Below, one piece after another: positions 21,497-33,332 of a stretch of 64,000 nt of DNA. Below the pieces are notes generated by a model. It did no database searches, was not told the DNA's origin, and was given only the letters and a program-made list of their open reading frames with translations. The stretch's first letter is position 1; every line of letters begins with the position of its first letter. Source of the stretch: Brassica napus. Its lineage: Eukaryota > Streptophyta > Magnoliopsida > Brassicales > Brassicaceae. The stretch covers positions 32,547,473 to 32,611,472 of the forward strand of contig NC_063449.1 in the NCBI RefSeq assembly GCF_020379485.1. The letters are read 5' to 3'. The translations under genes were made by a program, and so were the position numbers.

Positions 21497-22370
21497 ATGG
21501 CAAACATCGAGAAACTTCAGTTCCCAGCTCTGAAAGTAACCGGCGAAAATTATGTCAGATGGGTCACAAATGTGAAACCTTATCTTGTAATAAAAAAGAT
21601 AACTGAAGCGATAGAAGTCGGTAACAAATCGCCACCCGAGCATATAGCCGAAGCGATAATCTTCCTGAAGAAGCATTTAGATGAGAATCTAACTCACGAC
21701 TATGGAGACGTTGAGGACCCTGAGGTTTCAGGATTTCCAAAGGGTTAGAGATTACAATTCCACTATCTTGAGGATAGTTGCACAATTAAAATATTGTGGT
21801 AACCCTGTCACCGAAGCAGAAATGCTTGACAAGACATATAATACTTTCCACAAAGAACACAACGTCTTATCCCGAATTTACAGAAAATGTGGGTACACCA
21901 AATTTTCTGAATTGATGGTAACACTCATGTTGGCTGAAAAGAACGATGAGTTACTAATCAAAAACCATAATTCCCGACCTACGGGAGCCAAGGCATTTCC
22001 CGAAGTGAATGCTACGGCGGTAGAATATTCGGGAAGGAGAAACCAGACCAACCGAGGTCGTGGTCGGCGTTTCAACAACAAACGTGGAAAGCCTTACTAT
22101 CCTAAAAGTATTAGATCTAACAAATGGGTTAGATCTGAACAACCTCCTAAAGGCAAAGAAACCGAAGAGGATACCACAAAGAAAAGTGAGACTGTATGTT
22201 ACAGATGTGGATGTAAGGACATTGGTCCCGTACCTGTCGTACTCCCCCACATTTGTGCAAGTTATATCAAGAGTCCATAAAAGGAAAGGCTAAAGAGGTG
22301 AACCTCACAGAAAATGTTGAAGGGACTTCATACCTTGAATCCTCCGACTTCGCTAATGAGCTGGACTAGA
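21497..22370 (+). pseudogene. Copia-2 gag, deleted and frameshifted
   Basis: Starts MANIEKLQFPALKVTGENYV. After EDP (about 21720) the frame is broken and a stretch of roughly 40 codons normal for the family is absent. The continuation is read in another frame (RFQDFQRVRDYNSTILRIV) through NRGRGRRFNNKRGK, an RNA-binding basic region. In the zinc knuckle (22195-22235) CYRCG is followed by a single-base deletion, so the remaining CCHC residues fall out of frame. The gag tail ends at TAG 22368-22370. Confidence 0.8.
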
Positions 22371-22562
22371 TTACTCCTGAAGAGAATCGAAATGCCTATG
22401 ATAAGAGTATTGAATAGTTTTCAGTATTACCATGTATAATTATTACATTTCTTGTTTTAAACAAATAATGATGTTTTAACATCACCTTAATGTATAATTA
22501 TTGTGTTTTTCCTTATATGAATGAATTTTATGTTTCCTTTTATATTTATTACAATTTCAGAA

Positions 22563-25500
22563 ATGGATCAGAATGGTAATGAAGCAAAATCCAAGAAACG
22601 GATTCGTGAAATATGCATACCAGATAGTGGAACAACGCACACTATTCTGAGACAAAAGAGATATTTCTCTGATATAAAACCAACAAGAATTGTCGTCAAT
22701 ACAATATCAGGTCCTGCAGACGTGATTGAAGGAACTGGTAAAGCAAACTTTACTTTGCCGAATGGAACAAAATTTTCCATAAATAATGCTCTATATTCTC
22801 CAAGTTCTAAAAGGAATTTGTTGAGTTTTAAAGACATATATCTTCACGGATATGATACTCAGTCTGCAACTGAGGATAGAAAGAAATACATGTATGTAAC
22901 TTCTGAGAAATGTGGCAGAAAACACATATTGAAAAGTTTCCAGAGCTTCCTTCGGGGTTACATCATACTTATATCGATGAGATCGAATCAAATCTTGTAG
23001 TAGAACGGAACCCAGAAGAGTTCACGTTATGGCATGATCGCCTTGGCCACCCAGGAACTACAATGATGCGTAAAATCATAGAAAGTTCACATGGTCATCC
23101 ACTGAAAATCCAGGAGATTTCTCAAGGGAATAAAATGACATGTGTTGCATGTTCTCTAGGAAAATTGATCGTAAGGCCATCGCCAACCAAAATCGATAAA
23201 GAATCACCAAAGTTCCTTGAAAGAATTCAAGGCGATATATGTGGACCTATACACCCACCTTGTGGACCATTCCACTATTTTATGGTATTAATTGACGCAT
23301 CCAGTAGATGGTCACACGTTTGTCTATTATCATCTCGAAATGTGGCATTTGCGAGATTTCTAACTCAGATAATCAAACTGCGAGCACAGTTTCCTGATTA
23401 TACTATTAAAAGAGTTAGACTAGACAACGCTGGTGAATTCACATCCCAAGCATTCAATGACTATTGTATGGTAATGGGAATTGAAGTTGAACATTCGGTT
23501 GCTCATGTTCATACGCAAAATGGTTTGGCTGAATCTTTAATTAAGCGTCTGCAATTGATTGCAAGACCATTGATCATGAGATCAAAACTTCCAACCTCTG
23601 TATGGGGACATGCCATTTTGCATGCAGAAGCACTCATTCGGATCAGACCGAGTGCATACCATAAGTATTCCCCACTACAGTTAGCGTTTGGTCGAGAACC
23701 AAACATTTCCCACTTTAGAATCTTTGGTTGTGCGGTATATGTGCCTGTAGCACCACCACAACGTACAAAGATGGGACCACAAAGAAGATTGGGAATATAT
23801 GTTGGTTGTGATTCCCCATCAATTATAAGATACCTAGAACCACAGACTGGTGACGTCTTTACAGCACGTTTTGCTGATTGTCATTTTGACGAAAATGTAT
23901 TCCCAGTTCTAGGGGGAGAAAACAAAAATGTTGGAAGTGATATAAAATGGAGTGTACCATCATTGTTATATCTTGATCCTCCTACTAAAGAGTCAGAACT
24001 AGAAGTTCGACGAATTATGCATTTACAGAGTATAGCTAACCAGCTACCTGATGCATTTGTAGATACCAAGACGGTAACTAAATCTCATATACCAGCTGCA
24101 AATGCTCCTCCTCGTATCAAAATGCCAAATGAACAAGAAAAGGAGGATGACACACGAGAGCCAAAAACACGCCTGAAGCGTGGTAGACCTGTTGGTTCTA
24201 AGGATAAGAATCCTAGGAAACAGAAGAAAGCTGAAATATATGATGCACCCAAAATAGCAGAAAATATTTTGGAGAAAATAAATGATAAGGATTCTGATGA
24301 ATCAGAGCATCATGAATCGAAAGATAATCATGAGATTTCTATTAATTACATCCATAATAAAAGGATATGGAATAGAAATGAACAAAATGACCTTGATGAT
24401 GCTTTCTCATATATTGTGTCAAGTGAAATAAATGAAGAAATCGATGATCCAGAACCTAAATCTGTCTATGAATGTCAAAAGAGACATGATTGGGAACAAT
24501 GGAAAAATGCAATACAAGCTGAACTTGATTCGCTTAATAAACGAAAAGTATTTGGATCTATTGTGCTCACACCTGCAGATGTGAGACCAGTTGGGTACAA
24601 ATGGGTTTTCGTTCGAAAGCGAAATGAGAAAAATGAGATTACGAGATACAAAGCTCGTCTAGTGGCTCAAGGTTTTTCTCAAAGACCTGGAATCGATTAT
24701 GAAGAAACGTATTCTCCAGTTATGGATGCCATTACATTTAGATTCCTGATGAGTCTAGCAGCTGATAAAAATCTAGAGATGCGTCTCATGGATGTTGTTA
24801 CAGCTTATCTATATGGATCATTAGATACTGATATCTACATGAAAGTTCCTGATGGATTTAAAATGCCAGAAGCATTAAGTTCCAAACCTAAAGATGTATG
24901 TGCAATAAAATTGCAAAGATCATTATATGGGTTAAAGCAATCTGGACGTATGTGGTATAATCGTCTCAGTGATCATTTAACAAAAGAAGGATATGTGAAT
25001 GATCCTATATGCCCATGTGTTTTCATCAAGAAAACAATATCCGGATTTGTAATAATCGCGGTATATGTTGATGATCTTAACATCATCGGAACTCAAAAGG
25101 AAATACAAAAGGCATCAGACTATCTCAAAGGAGAATTTGAGATGAAAGACCTAGGACAGACACAGTATTGTCTTGGCCTACAAATAGAACATTCACAAAA
25201 TGGTATATTTGTGCATCAATCCACATACACTAAAAGAGTGTTGAAACGATTTAACATGGATAAATCAACTCCTCTTAGCACCCCGATGGTCGTTAGGTCA
25301 CTTAATATTGAAAGTGATCCATTTCGACCACCTGAGGAGAAAGAAGAGATACTTGGTCCGGAAGTACCATATCTAAGTGCAATTGGAGCGCTGATGTACC
25401 TTGCAAATTGTACACGGCCTGATATATCATTTGCTGTGAATCTTTTGGCAAGATTCAGCTCATCTCCAACCCGAAGACATTGGAATGGGATCAAACATGT

Positions 25501-26061
25501 TTTTAGTTACCTCCAAGGGACCATTGATTTAGGCTTGTTTTATCCTAAAAGTTCAAAAGGTCAAATGGTTGGTTTTGCAGATGCAGGATATCTTTCAGAT
25601 CCACACAAAGCCCGATCGCAAACAGGATACGTTTTTACGATCGGAGGCACTGCTATATCTTGGCGTTCTCAGAAACAAACGCTCGTGGCTACTTCTTCAA
25701 ATCATGCTGAGATCATTGCACTCCATGAAGCAAGTAGAGAATGTGTATGGCTAAGATCAATATGCCGACACATCTGTTCAAGCAGTGGAATTGACGAAAA
25801 TATAGAGCCAACTATTTTATATGAAGATAATGCAGCATGTGTTGCTCAAACAAAGGACGGATATATCAAAAGCGATAGAACGAAGCATATTCATCCGAAG
25901 TTCTTCTCATACACTCAAGAGCTCGTGAAGAAGAAAGAGATTGAAGTAAGATATGTTTGATCATGCGACAATGCAGCCGACCTCTTCACAAAATCACTCC
26001 CTACCTCGGTATTCAGAAAACACATCCATAACATTGGGATGCGCCATCAGAAGGATCTATG
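22563..26061 (+). pseudogene. Copia-2 pol (protease, integrase, RT, RNase H)
   Basis: Begins at an ATG (MDQNGNEAKSKKRIRE) just after an acceptor-like TTACAATTTCAG. Protease has PDSGTTHTIL. A frameshift lies near 22915-22990. The main open frame then runs for about 1000 codons to 25960. It contains the pre-integrase WHDRLGHPG, integrase core GDICGP, LDNAGEFTSQ and HTQNGLAES, RT with RLMDVVTAYLYGSL and the active-site YVDD, and RNase H with FADAGY, NHAEIIALHE and LYEDNAACVA. A TGA at 25958-25960 interrupts the final SCDNAADLFTKSLP segment, which ends near 26061. The RT and integrase catalytic residues look intact. Confidence 0.88.
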
Positions 26062-26207
26062 ACTGTTCATTCGAGGGGGAGCTTACGTAGTTGTACTCTT
26101 TTTACCTTACTATGATTTTTCCCATTGGGTTTTCCTGGAAAGGTTTTTAACGAGGCAACAAAGACGTTAAGCGAGAGCGGATAGTGACACCGGCCCCCAA
26201 GGGGGAG

Positions 26208-26470
26208 TGTTACGAAAGTCAACAAAAACAGAAGGAGCCGTAATGTTTGAAATTATAAAAGATGTGGGGCCCGCTGCACTATTTGCACAGTAAATTTCCT
26301 TCTATATATACGAACGTTTGCGTTCGTTTGTAAACACACTAAAAACTCTTCTCTTCCCTTTAATAAGAAACACTCTCTCTCTATATTTGTGTTATCTTCT
26401 CCTACGGGTATAAATTTTACCCTTATTTAAATTACTGCGATATAATAAAATTTCAGTTCTTTTCATAACA
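26208..26470 (+). repeat. Copia-2 3' LTR
   Basis: 263 bp; differs from the 5' LTR by G to A near 26418 and an inserted C near 26464. Confidence 0.95.
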
Positions 26471-26622
26471 GGGCCTTCATTATTAAAAAACATAAATTAA
26501 TTGGAGGAGATTTTCCTATAATAAGAGCATCGTCTCACCATTTTATCTCATCACCAAACAAAATATTCAAATCTCACAAACACATATAATAAATAAAATC
26601 ATCTTGGGAGACAATAAAGAGA

Positions 26623-27035
26623 ATGACACTTCTTCATTTGTCTCTCTCCCTCATCTCATGTCTCTTCCTTGTCCTAGCTCCGATCTTCGTTGCCTCCTCT
26701 CATGTCTCCGATCCTGAACTCGTAGTTCAAGAAGTTAACCAGTGCGTATAAACTAATCTCTCTCGAATATAAAACTTTTTATCATCCGTATTTTAACATT
26801 GTTGTGAATATATTTGTAGACAGATAAATGCCTCTAGGAGGAATCTTGGTGTCCTCTCATGTGGGACCGGAAATCCAATAGAAGACTGTTGGAGATGCGA
26901 CCCGAAATGGGAGAAAAACAGACAGCTATCGGTTTGGCAAACACGCAATAGGCGGCCGTGACGGCAAAATCTACATGGTGACCGACCCGAGGGACAAAGA
27001 TGCGGTTAACCCTAAACCGGGAACCCTAAGGCACG
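26623..27035 (+). pseudogene. pectate lyase pseudogene, 5' part only
   Basis: Pectate lyases (PL1) are secreted enzymes that cleave de-esterified pectin. The ATG at 26623 opens a signal-peptide-like stretch (MTLLHLSLSLISCLFLVLAP), then ELVVQEVNQ. After an intron, exon 2 (from about 26820) reads [18 protein letters not shown] and [14 protein letters not shown], the family signature. A short deletion after this shifts the frame (residues equivalent to LADC are lost). The other frame continues [19 protein letters not shown] up to LRHA, after which homology stops near 27035. The catalytic beta-helix is therefore absent and the copy is dead. Confidence 0.85.
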
Positions 27036-27915
27036 CTTCATGGACTTTATATCATTAGAACCATTTAAGAAGTCACAACCTCTTATATTCCTGATGATTA
27101 GTCTTGAACTGGTGATCTCGGAGCGGCGACTAGTCGGAGAAGTCCAGTATGTTCCCATGCATGACCCTAGCTGTCTTGACATGTTTGTTTAGATCAATCA
27201 ATCAGTCTCTTCTCAGGAGGTTGAATGATCAACATTAAAAGAATCAATTAATGTCAGCTAGCTCGTGCCACCAAGTGTCTGAGGAGACATAAGTTAATGC
27301 TAAGATATGTGGTTTAATGATTGAGCCAAATAAAATTAGAGAAAATCAGCATTCTACAGGCCAAAACTATGTCGATCTCATGGACGTTAAAAAGTAACTG
27401 AGATGAAACTTCGAGGTGGGATTCCATTGCTTTTCATTGGATGCAACCCGGCAATTTACGTAAAGATGTAAAGGCCGACTGTCAAAAGTATTGATCCTGC
27501 TGAATAAACGGATCATGTTCATTGTATAATGACATTTTCATGTTTTCCTTACAAGAGCAAACCTATACTATGTTGTCACTGACAAAGAGCTGACCAGCAA
27601 AAAAACACACATGATTTTGGAACAGAAAATGTGAGCATTTACTTGAGTATCAGGGTGACCAAGTATCCAAAAACAGCTGTGACAGTCCCAAGCACTCCAT
27701 TAACCTAAGTAACTTACTGACTAAGACTTGCAGACCAAGCAACACAAGCCCACGAATGGGTTTTTGTTGGGATTGCTTGCCATCTTGTTGGGCCCAAAGT
27801 AAGTAAAGCCCACCAAAAGGTTTTAGTGTATCATCGTCTCTTTAAACCCTAAACGGCTAAACCTAAGTCCTAAACTCTTCTTCTTCGGAGATTCGCTGCA
27901 GTCACAAGATTCACA
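27036..27915. other. intergenic, RH29 upstream
   Basis: No gene recognised. On the minus strand near 27645-27705 a short hydrophobic stretch (NGVLGTVTAVFGYLVTLIL) after an acceptor-like TTAG could be an exon remnant, but nothing else supports it. The RH29 promoter and 5' UTR should lie in the last 150 bp. Confidence 0.35.
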
Positions 27916-30900
27916 ATGGTTGAAGGAAAGGGTTTCCTGGTGAGCTCGGTCACTGAGCTTCACCGCAAAGAGAAGCAGAAGAAGAAAGGCAAATCTGGAG
28001 GATTCGAGTCTCTAAACCTCGGTCCCAATGTCTACAACGCAATCAAGAAGAAAGGGTACAAAGTTCCCACGCCGATCCAGCGGAAGACTATGCCTTTAAT
28101 CCTCTCCGGCGTCGACGTCGTCGCCATGGCGAGGACGGGTTCAGGAAAAACCGCAGCTTTTCTAATCCCTATGCTTGAGAAGCTCAAACAGCATGTTCCT
28201 CAGGGTGGTGTTAGGGCGCTTATCTTGTCGCCTACTCGTGACTTGGCTGAGCAGACTCTCAAGTTCGCTAAGGAACTTGGGAAGTTTACAGGTTTGGTCT
28301 TTGATTCCTTGTCTGATTAACTCAGTTCTAACCTAATCTCAATATTTAAACACTTGTTTCAGTAGTGTTTAAAACACCTTTTGATGTCTGAGGAACTCAA
28401 TTATAACCTAAAACACTTATGTCAGTTGTGGTTTAAACACCTTATGATGTCTGAAGAACTCAATTTTAACCTAATCTCAGTCTTTAAACACTTGTTTCAG
28501 TTGTGTTTTAAGCACTTTATTATGTCTGATGAACTCAGTTCTAGCCGAATCTCGATCTTAAAACATTAGTTTCAGTTGTGTTTTAAACACCTTTTGATTC
28601 CTTTATGATGTCTGAAGAACTCAATTCTAACCTCAATCTTTAAACTTGTTTCAATTGTGTCTTAAAACACATTTTGATTCCTTTACGATGTCGGAAGAAC
28701 TCAATTTTAACTTAATCTCAATCTTTAAACACTTGTCCTGTTGATTCCTTTATGATGTCTGAAGAAGTTCTTTAAACACTTGTTAAAGTTGTGTGTTTAA
28801 ACACCTTTTTGCTCCTTTAATGTTTTCAGATCTTCGTGTTACCTTACTGGTCGGTGGTGACAGCATGCAAGACCAGTTCGAAGAGCTAACAAAGAGCCCC
28901 GACGTGATCATCGCAACCCCGGGGAGACTTATGCATCTCCTAGAAGAGGTGGACGACATGTCACTAAGAACAGTCGAGTACGTCGTCTTCGACGAGGCAG
29001 ACAGTCTCTTCGGCATGGGTTTCGCCGAGCAGCTCCATCAGATCCTCGCCAAGCTAGGCGAAAACAGACAGACTCTCCTCTTCAGCGCCACCTTACCAAG
29101 CGCGCTCGCAGAGTTCGCAAAGGCCGGTCTGCGCGAGCCCCAGCTCGTTAGGTTAGACGTGGAGAACAAGATCAGCCCTGACTTGAAGCTCTCGTTTCTA
29201 ACCTTAAGACCCGAAGAGAAGTACGCCGCGCTCATATACTTGGTGAGAGAGCATATAAGCTCTAACGAACAGACGATCATATTCGTCTCCACAAAGCACC
29301 ACGTGGAGTTTGTCAACTCGCTGTTTAAGCTGGAGAACATCGTTCCCTCTGTGTGTTACGGTGATATGGATCAAGACGCGCGCAAGATCCACGTGTCGAG
29401 GTTCAGAGCGAGGAAGACTATGTTGCTGATCGTCACTGATATCGCTGCTAGAGGTATTGACATACCGTTGCTTGATAATGTTATCAACTGGGACTTCCCT
29501 CCGAGGCCGAAGATCTTCGTCCATAGAGTGGGGAGAGCCGCTAGAGCTGGCCGCACAGGCTCTGCGATATCCTTCGTCACGCCTGAGGATATACCGTATC
29601 TGTTGGATCTTCATCTGTTCCTGTCCAAACCCATCAGGCCTGCGCCTACAGAGGACGAGGTGTTGAAGAACATGGAGGAGGTGATGAACAGAACCAGCGA
29701 GGCGATTGAGAGTGGTGTCACTGTGTACGGTCGGTTCCCTCAGAAGACGATTGATCTTATCTTTAACAAGATTCAAGAGATGATTGATTCGTCTGCGGAG
29801 TTGGATTCTCTTGAGAGAACGTCCAGAAAGGCTTTTCGTTTGTATACGACGACAAAACCAGCTCCGTCGAAAGAGTCTATTAGGAGGGCAAAGGCCTTAC
29901 CTAGAGAAGGGTTGCATCCAATGTTTAAAAGTATAATTGAAGGTGGAGAGTTGGAGGCAATGGCGTTTTTTCAGAAGATTAAAAACTTCAGGTGACTAGT
30001 ATAGTTATCTTTTATTCATCCATCTGTGGTCTTACAATAATTTGATTAATTTATAATGGTGGTTGATCTGTTGTGGTGTAGACCCAAGCAGACCATACTT
30101 GAAGCAGAAGGTGAAAATGCCAAAGCTAGAAATGTGAAGGTGATTTTTGTTCTTCCTCTATATATATAGTTATGATATTTGTAAGTAAGTAGCTGAAGGA
30201 GAAAATGTTCAGGGTTTGCAATGGGTTGATGTGATGAAGAGGAAAAGGGAAGTTCATGAGGAGATCATTAATAAGAGACTTGAGCAGAGTCAGAAGACTT
30301 CTTCTTCCAATAATCATTTAGAAATGGTAATCCTTAAGCTTTGAAGTACTCGTGTATGTGCCCATTAGTTTTACTCACAGAAGTGTTTTGGATATCTAGG
30401 AAGTTGATGAACCTATTACCACTTCTATTGAGGACAAGATAGCTGGAAGCAAATGTATGCGTACTACAAGTTTATCTGTGGTGCTTGGTTTTTTTTTTTT
30501 TGTTTACTTCTTTGATTAAACTTAGCTTCATATAAACTCTCGTTTTGATTTCAGTAAGCGGTAAGAAAAGGACGGCGCAACAAACTTTCAAGGACGAAGA
30601 GTTCTATATCAGCTCCATACCTGTTAACCACGTATGTTTTAGCTCTCAAAGCTACAATGCTTATGATCATTTTGTTTATTCTACTGATGTGGAGATGAAC
30701 GCATGAGTTTGACTCTTTGTTTCTCTTATTAACGCAGCATTCGGAGGCAGGACTATCTGTGAGGGGTAATGAAGGGTTTGGATCAAATAGGTAACAAGAT
30801 GTGTGCCTTTTTTTTTAGTTATAGTTCTTTTTCTGTATGATATTGACAAGCCTTATGTCCTTGTTTCGGATTGTAGATTGGACGCTGCTGTTCTAGATCT

Positions 30901-31683
30901 AGTGGCAGATGATGGCCAGGGAATGAAGCAGCAGAAAACTAATTATCACTGGGACAAGGTGATAAAGAGTTAAGATACATCATAATAATGTCCCAAACTG
31001 TAATCTTATTTAACTGGATTTGTCTTTGGTAAACAGAAAAGTAAGAAATTCATCAAGTTGAACAATGGAGATCGTGTAACAGCCAGTGGCAAGGTAATAA
31101 GAAACTTGTCTTTTGGTTAAAAGAATGTTTGATGGTTTTTAACTTGCAGCTCTCTTGTAACTAAATACAGATAAAGACAGAGAGTGGAGCTAAGGTGAGG
31201 GCAAACAAAACAGGTGCAATATACAAGAAATGGAAAGATAGCACGCACAAGAAAGCGTTCAGCCGTGAGGATGGTGATGGAGACGACACACCAAGCATGT
31301 CAGGTAGAGGTGGGCGACGCGGGAAGAGATGGTCAGCATCAGTGCCTAACGCGCATGTGCGTTCAGAGATCAAAGATCTGGAGCAGGTGCGCAAGGAGAG
31401 GCAGGAGAAAGCTAACAAACTGTCTTATCTGCATAGCAAGAGAGGTGGTGGCAGAGGAGGGGCCAGGGGAGGTCGTGGTGGAGGAAGGGGAAGCGGCAGG
31501 GACTTTGATGGTGGAAGCGGGAGGGACTTTGCCGGTAGAAGCAGTAGAGGGGGAAGAGGTGGCGGAAGCAGTAGAGGAGGAAGAGGTGGTGGATTTGGCG
31601 GCGGAAGAGGTGGTGGGTCTGGCGGTGGCCGCGGTGGTAGTAGCAGAGGTGGTGGTGGAGGGAAACGTGGGAGAGGGAGATAG
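27916..31683 (+). CDS. RH29: DEAD-box ATP-dependent RNA helicase 29 (DDX54/Dbp10 type)
   Basis: Nucleolar RNA helicase family acting in large ribosomal subunit maturation. Ten exons: 27916-28291, 28830-29991, 30082-30139, 30213-30326, 30400-30454, 30555-30631, 30738-30790, 30877-30958, 31037-31093, 31171-31683; all GT/AG. The joined CDS is 2547 nt, 848 residues, close to the Arabidopsis length. Motifs in order: Q-motif GYKVPTPIQ (47-55), ARTGSGKT (72-79), PTRDLA (106-111), TPGR (155-158), DEAD (180-183), SAT (211-213), then [11 protein letters not shown] and [13 protein letters not shown] in the second RecA lobe. A Dbp10 C-terminal region includes YHWDKKSKKFIK. The last about 75 residues are a Gly/Arg-rich RGG tail typical of RNA-binding nucleolar proteins. 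No stop or frameshift was found; the gene looks functional. Confidence 0.95.
28310..28810 (+). repeat. tandem repeats filling RH29 intron 1
   Basis: About six diverged units of 80-95 bp, each with TATGATGTCTGAAGAACTCA, then AACCTAATCTCAATCTTTAA and CACTTGTTTCAGTTGTGTTT. They occupy nearly the whole 538-bp intron. Confidence 0.85.
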
Positions 31684-31870
31684 CCGTGAAGACTGTACTG
31701 ACGAGTTCAGAAGAATCGTCAAAACTTTTGAGCCTATGCGAAACTATATTCTACTCAAGTGTTATGTTACTTACAGAACCATTCTCTACTCAAATGTTGT
31801 GCAACAAATTTTTACATTCTTGTTTGATTTTCTCCAGCTTTTTTTCAAGCGTATTCTACTATTCTATGTC
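31684..31870 (+). other. RH29 3' UTR region
   Basis: Sequence after the RH29 stop codon; no separate gene is seen. A T-rich zone near 31800-31860 may hold polyadenylation signals. Confidence 0.4.
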
Positions 31871-31971
31871 AGAAATGGACAAGTGTAGTAAAATGGACAA
31901 GTGTTGAAGCTCAAGCTGATTCATGATTGGAACATAAGCTACATAATGATGCACAAGAAGAAAGACAAGAA

Positions 31972-32018
31972 GGTTCTATGGTGTAGTGGTTAGCACTCTG
32001 GACTTTGAATCCAGCGAC
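31972..32018 (+). pseudogene. truncated tRNA-Gln copy
   Basis: Identical to the first 47 bases of the intact tRNA at 32225, through the anticodon arm (GGTTCTATGG to CCAGCGAC). It lacks the T arm and 3' acceptor strand, so it cannot fold as a tRNA and has no B box. Confidence 0.9.
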
Positions 32019-32224
32019 ATTTTAACGAAATCATAAGCTATTTTTTTGTCTCCGAAAAAATTTAAATCAAACATCAAACTATTTATATATGACAAAAAAT
32101 TTCATATATTGCAAAACTGTGGTTACAATGGACAAGTGTAGTAAAATGGACAAGTGTTGAAGCGCAAGCTGATTCATGATTGGAACATAAGCTACATAAT
32201 GATGCACAAGAAGAAAGACAAGAA

Positions 32225-32296
32225 GGTTCTATGGTGTAGTGGTTAGCACTCTGGACTTTGAATCCAGCGACCTGGGTTCGAATCCCGGTAGGACCT
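32225..32296 (+). tRNA. tRNA-Gln (anticodon UUG)
   Basis: 72 nt. The acceptor stem GGTTCTA pairs with TAGGACC (one G-U), followed by discriminator T. The anticodon stem is CTGGA/TCCAG with loop CTTTGAA, anticodon TTG at 32258-32260, reading CAA. The A box region TGGTGTAGTGG and B box GGTTCGAATCC are present. A run of T follows at about 32304 as a Pol III terminator. No intron. It should decode Gln CAA codons. Confidence 0.96.
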
Positions 32297-32496
32297 TTAC
32301 TTTTTATTAGATTTTGTTTCTTTGCAAAATTTTAACGAAATCAGGGGATTTACTTGCATATGTAGACATAATGTTATTTTACCTATATTTGGATATTTGA
32401 TTTCTTATTAATTTAAAAATCAGTACGATAAGCTATTTTTTTGTCTTCGAAAAAATTTAAATCAAACATCAAACTATTTATATATGACAAAAAATT

Positions 32497-32500
32497 TCAT

Positions 32501-32537
<37 letters not shown>
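32497..32537. repeat. (TA)n microsatellite
   Basis: About twenty TA dinucleotides in a row. Confidence 0.9.
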
Positions 32538-32539
<2 letters not shown>

Positions 32540-32540
<1 letters not shown>

Positions 32541-33301
32541 TTTATTGTTTAAAGTCACTCACATATTAGAAATATATTTATACAAATATTTTTGTTTGAT
32601 TATATTTAATTATAAATTACTTTTTATCTTAATTTTTAACCGTTATGATAAAAATATTATTTCTCGATAGCAACATAATATATATAAGAATTATATTATT
32701 TCCTAAAGTATCTTCTTGTCAATGATCTACTATAAAATATAAATATAATATATCGAACATAAAATTTGATTTTATTAAAAAACAAATTATATGTAAAAAT
32801 TCATTGATAGTATAAACGATATTAACGTTCTACCGTTTAACGTGATAGCTTTGTTGCAAAAATCACACGTTAGAAATATTTTAGAAAATATATTTATACA
32901 AATGTTTTTGTATGATTATATTTTAATTATAAATTATTTATATCTTAAATTTTCAATTCTTATAATAGAAAATATTATTTTTAGATAACAACAAAATATA
33001 TATAGGAATTATCTTTTTAAGAATATTTATTAGTTCAAAACAAACTAGCACAATAAGTTATTATTTATGTCAAAATTAAATCAAAACTCAAAATTATTTA
33101 TATTTGCTAATTTTTTTCATTTTAAACACTCGGATATAAAATATTTTAGAAAATATCTTTATGAAATTTTTTTTACTTGATTAATATTTGATTATAAATT
33201 GTTGTATATCCTAATTTAAAAATCTTATAATAGAAAAATATTATTTCAAGATAACAACACAATATATCAGAATTATCTTATTTTTAGAAAATATTTTTAG
33301 T

Positions 33302-33332
<31 letters not shown>

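Larger units (their letters stand above)
20389..26470 (+). mobile_element. Copia-2: Ty1/copia LTR retrotransposon with near-identical LTRs
   Basis: LTRs at 20389-20650 (262 bp) and 26208-26470 (263 bp) start TGTTACGAAAG and end ATAACA. The target duplication GGGCC is exact (20384-20388 and 26471-26475). By eye the LTRs differ by one substitution and one 1-bp indel only, so insertion is recent. After the 5' LTR comes CGTTATCAGCACGA, an atypical primer site sharing TATCAG with the usual one. The leader is long (about 850 bp), and the order gag, protease, integrase, RT, RNase H is that of copia. GGGGGAG precedes the 3' LTR. The coding region is damaged in several places despite the young LTRs. 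Confidence 0.95.
31870..32490 (+). repeat. tandem segmental duplication containing tRNA-Gln
   Basis: Copy 1 (from AATGGACAAGTGTAGTAAAA near 31873 to about 32110) is repeated from 32128 to about 32490. Copy 1 has two internal deletions relative to copy 2: one removes the 3' part of the tRNA, the other removes sequence between AACGAAATCA and ATAAGCTATTTTTTTG. Confidence 0.8.

Noticed and set aside
22521..23000. Independent 159-codon gene
   Set aside because: It is the protease segment of Copia-2 pol, cut off by a frameshift.
27640..27710. Hydrophobic exon-like stretch on the minus strand
   Set aside because: Only about 20 residues, no partner exon or recognised family; kept as a note in the intergenic entry.
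29204..29776. 190-codon ORF on the minus strand
   Set aside because: Shadow of RH29 exon 2, which has strong DEAD-box motifs on the plus strand.
31214..31888. 224-codon Val/Glu-rich ORF
   Set aside because: Frame-shifted reading of the RH29 Gly/Arg-rich tail; the correct frame ends at 31683.
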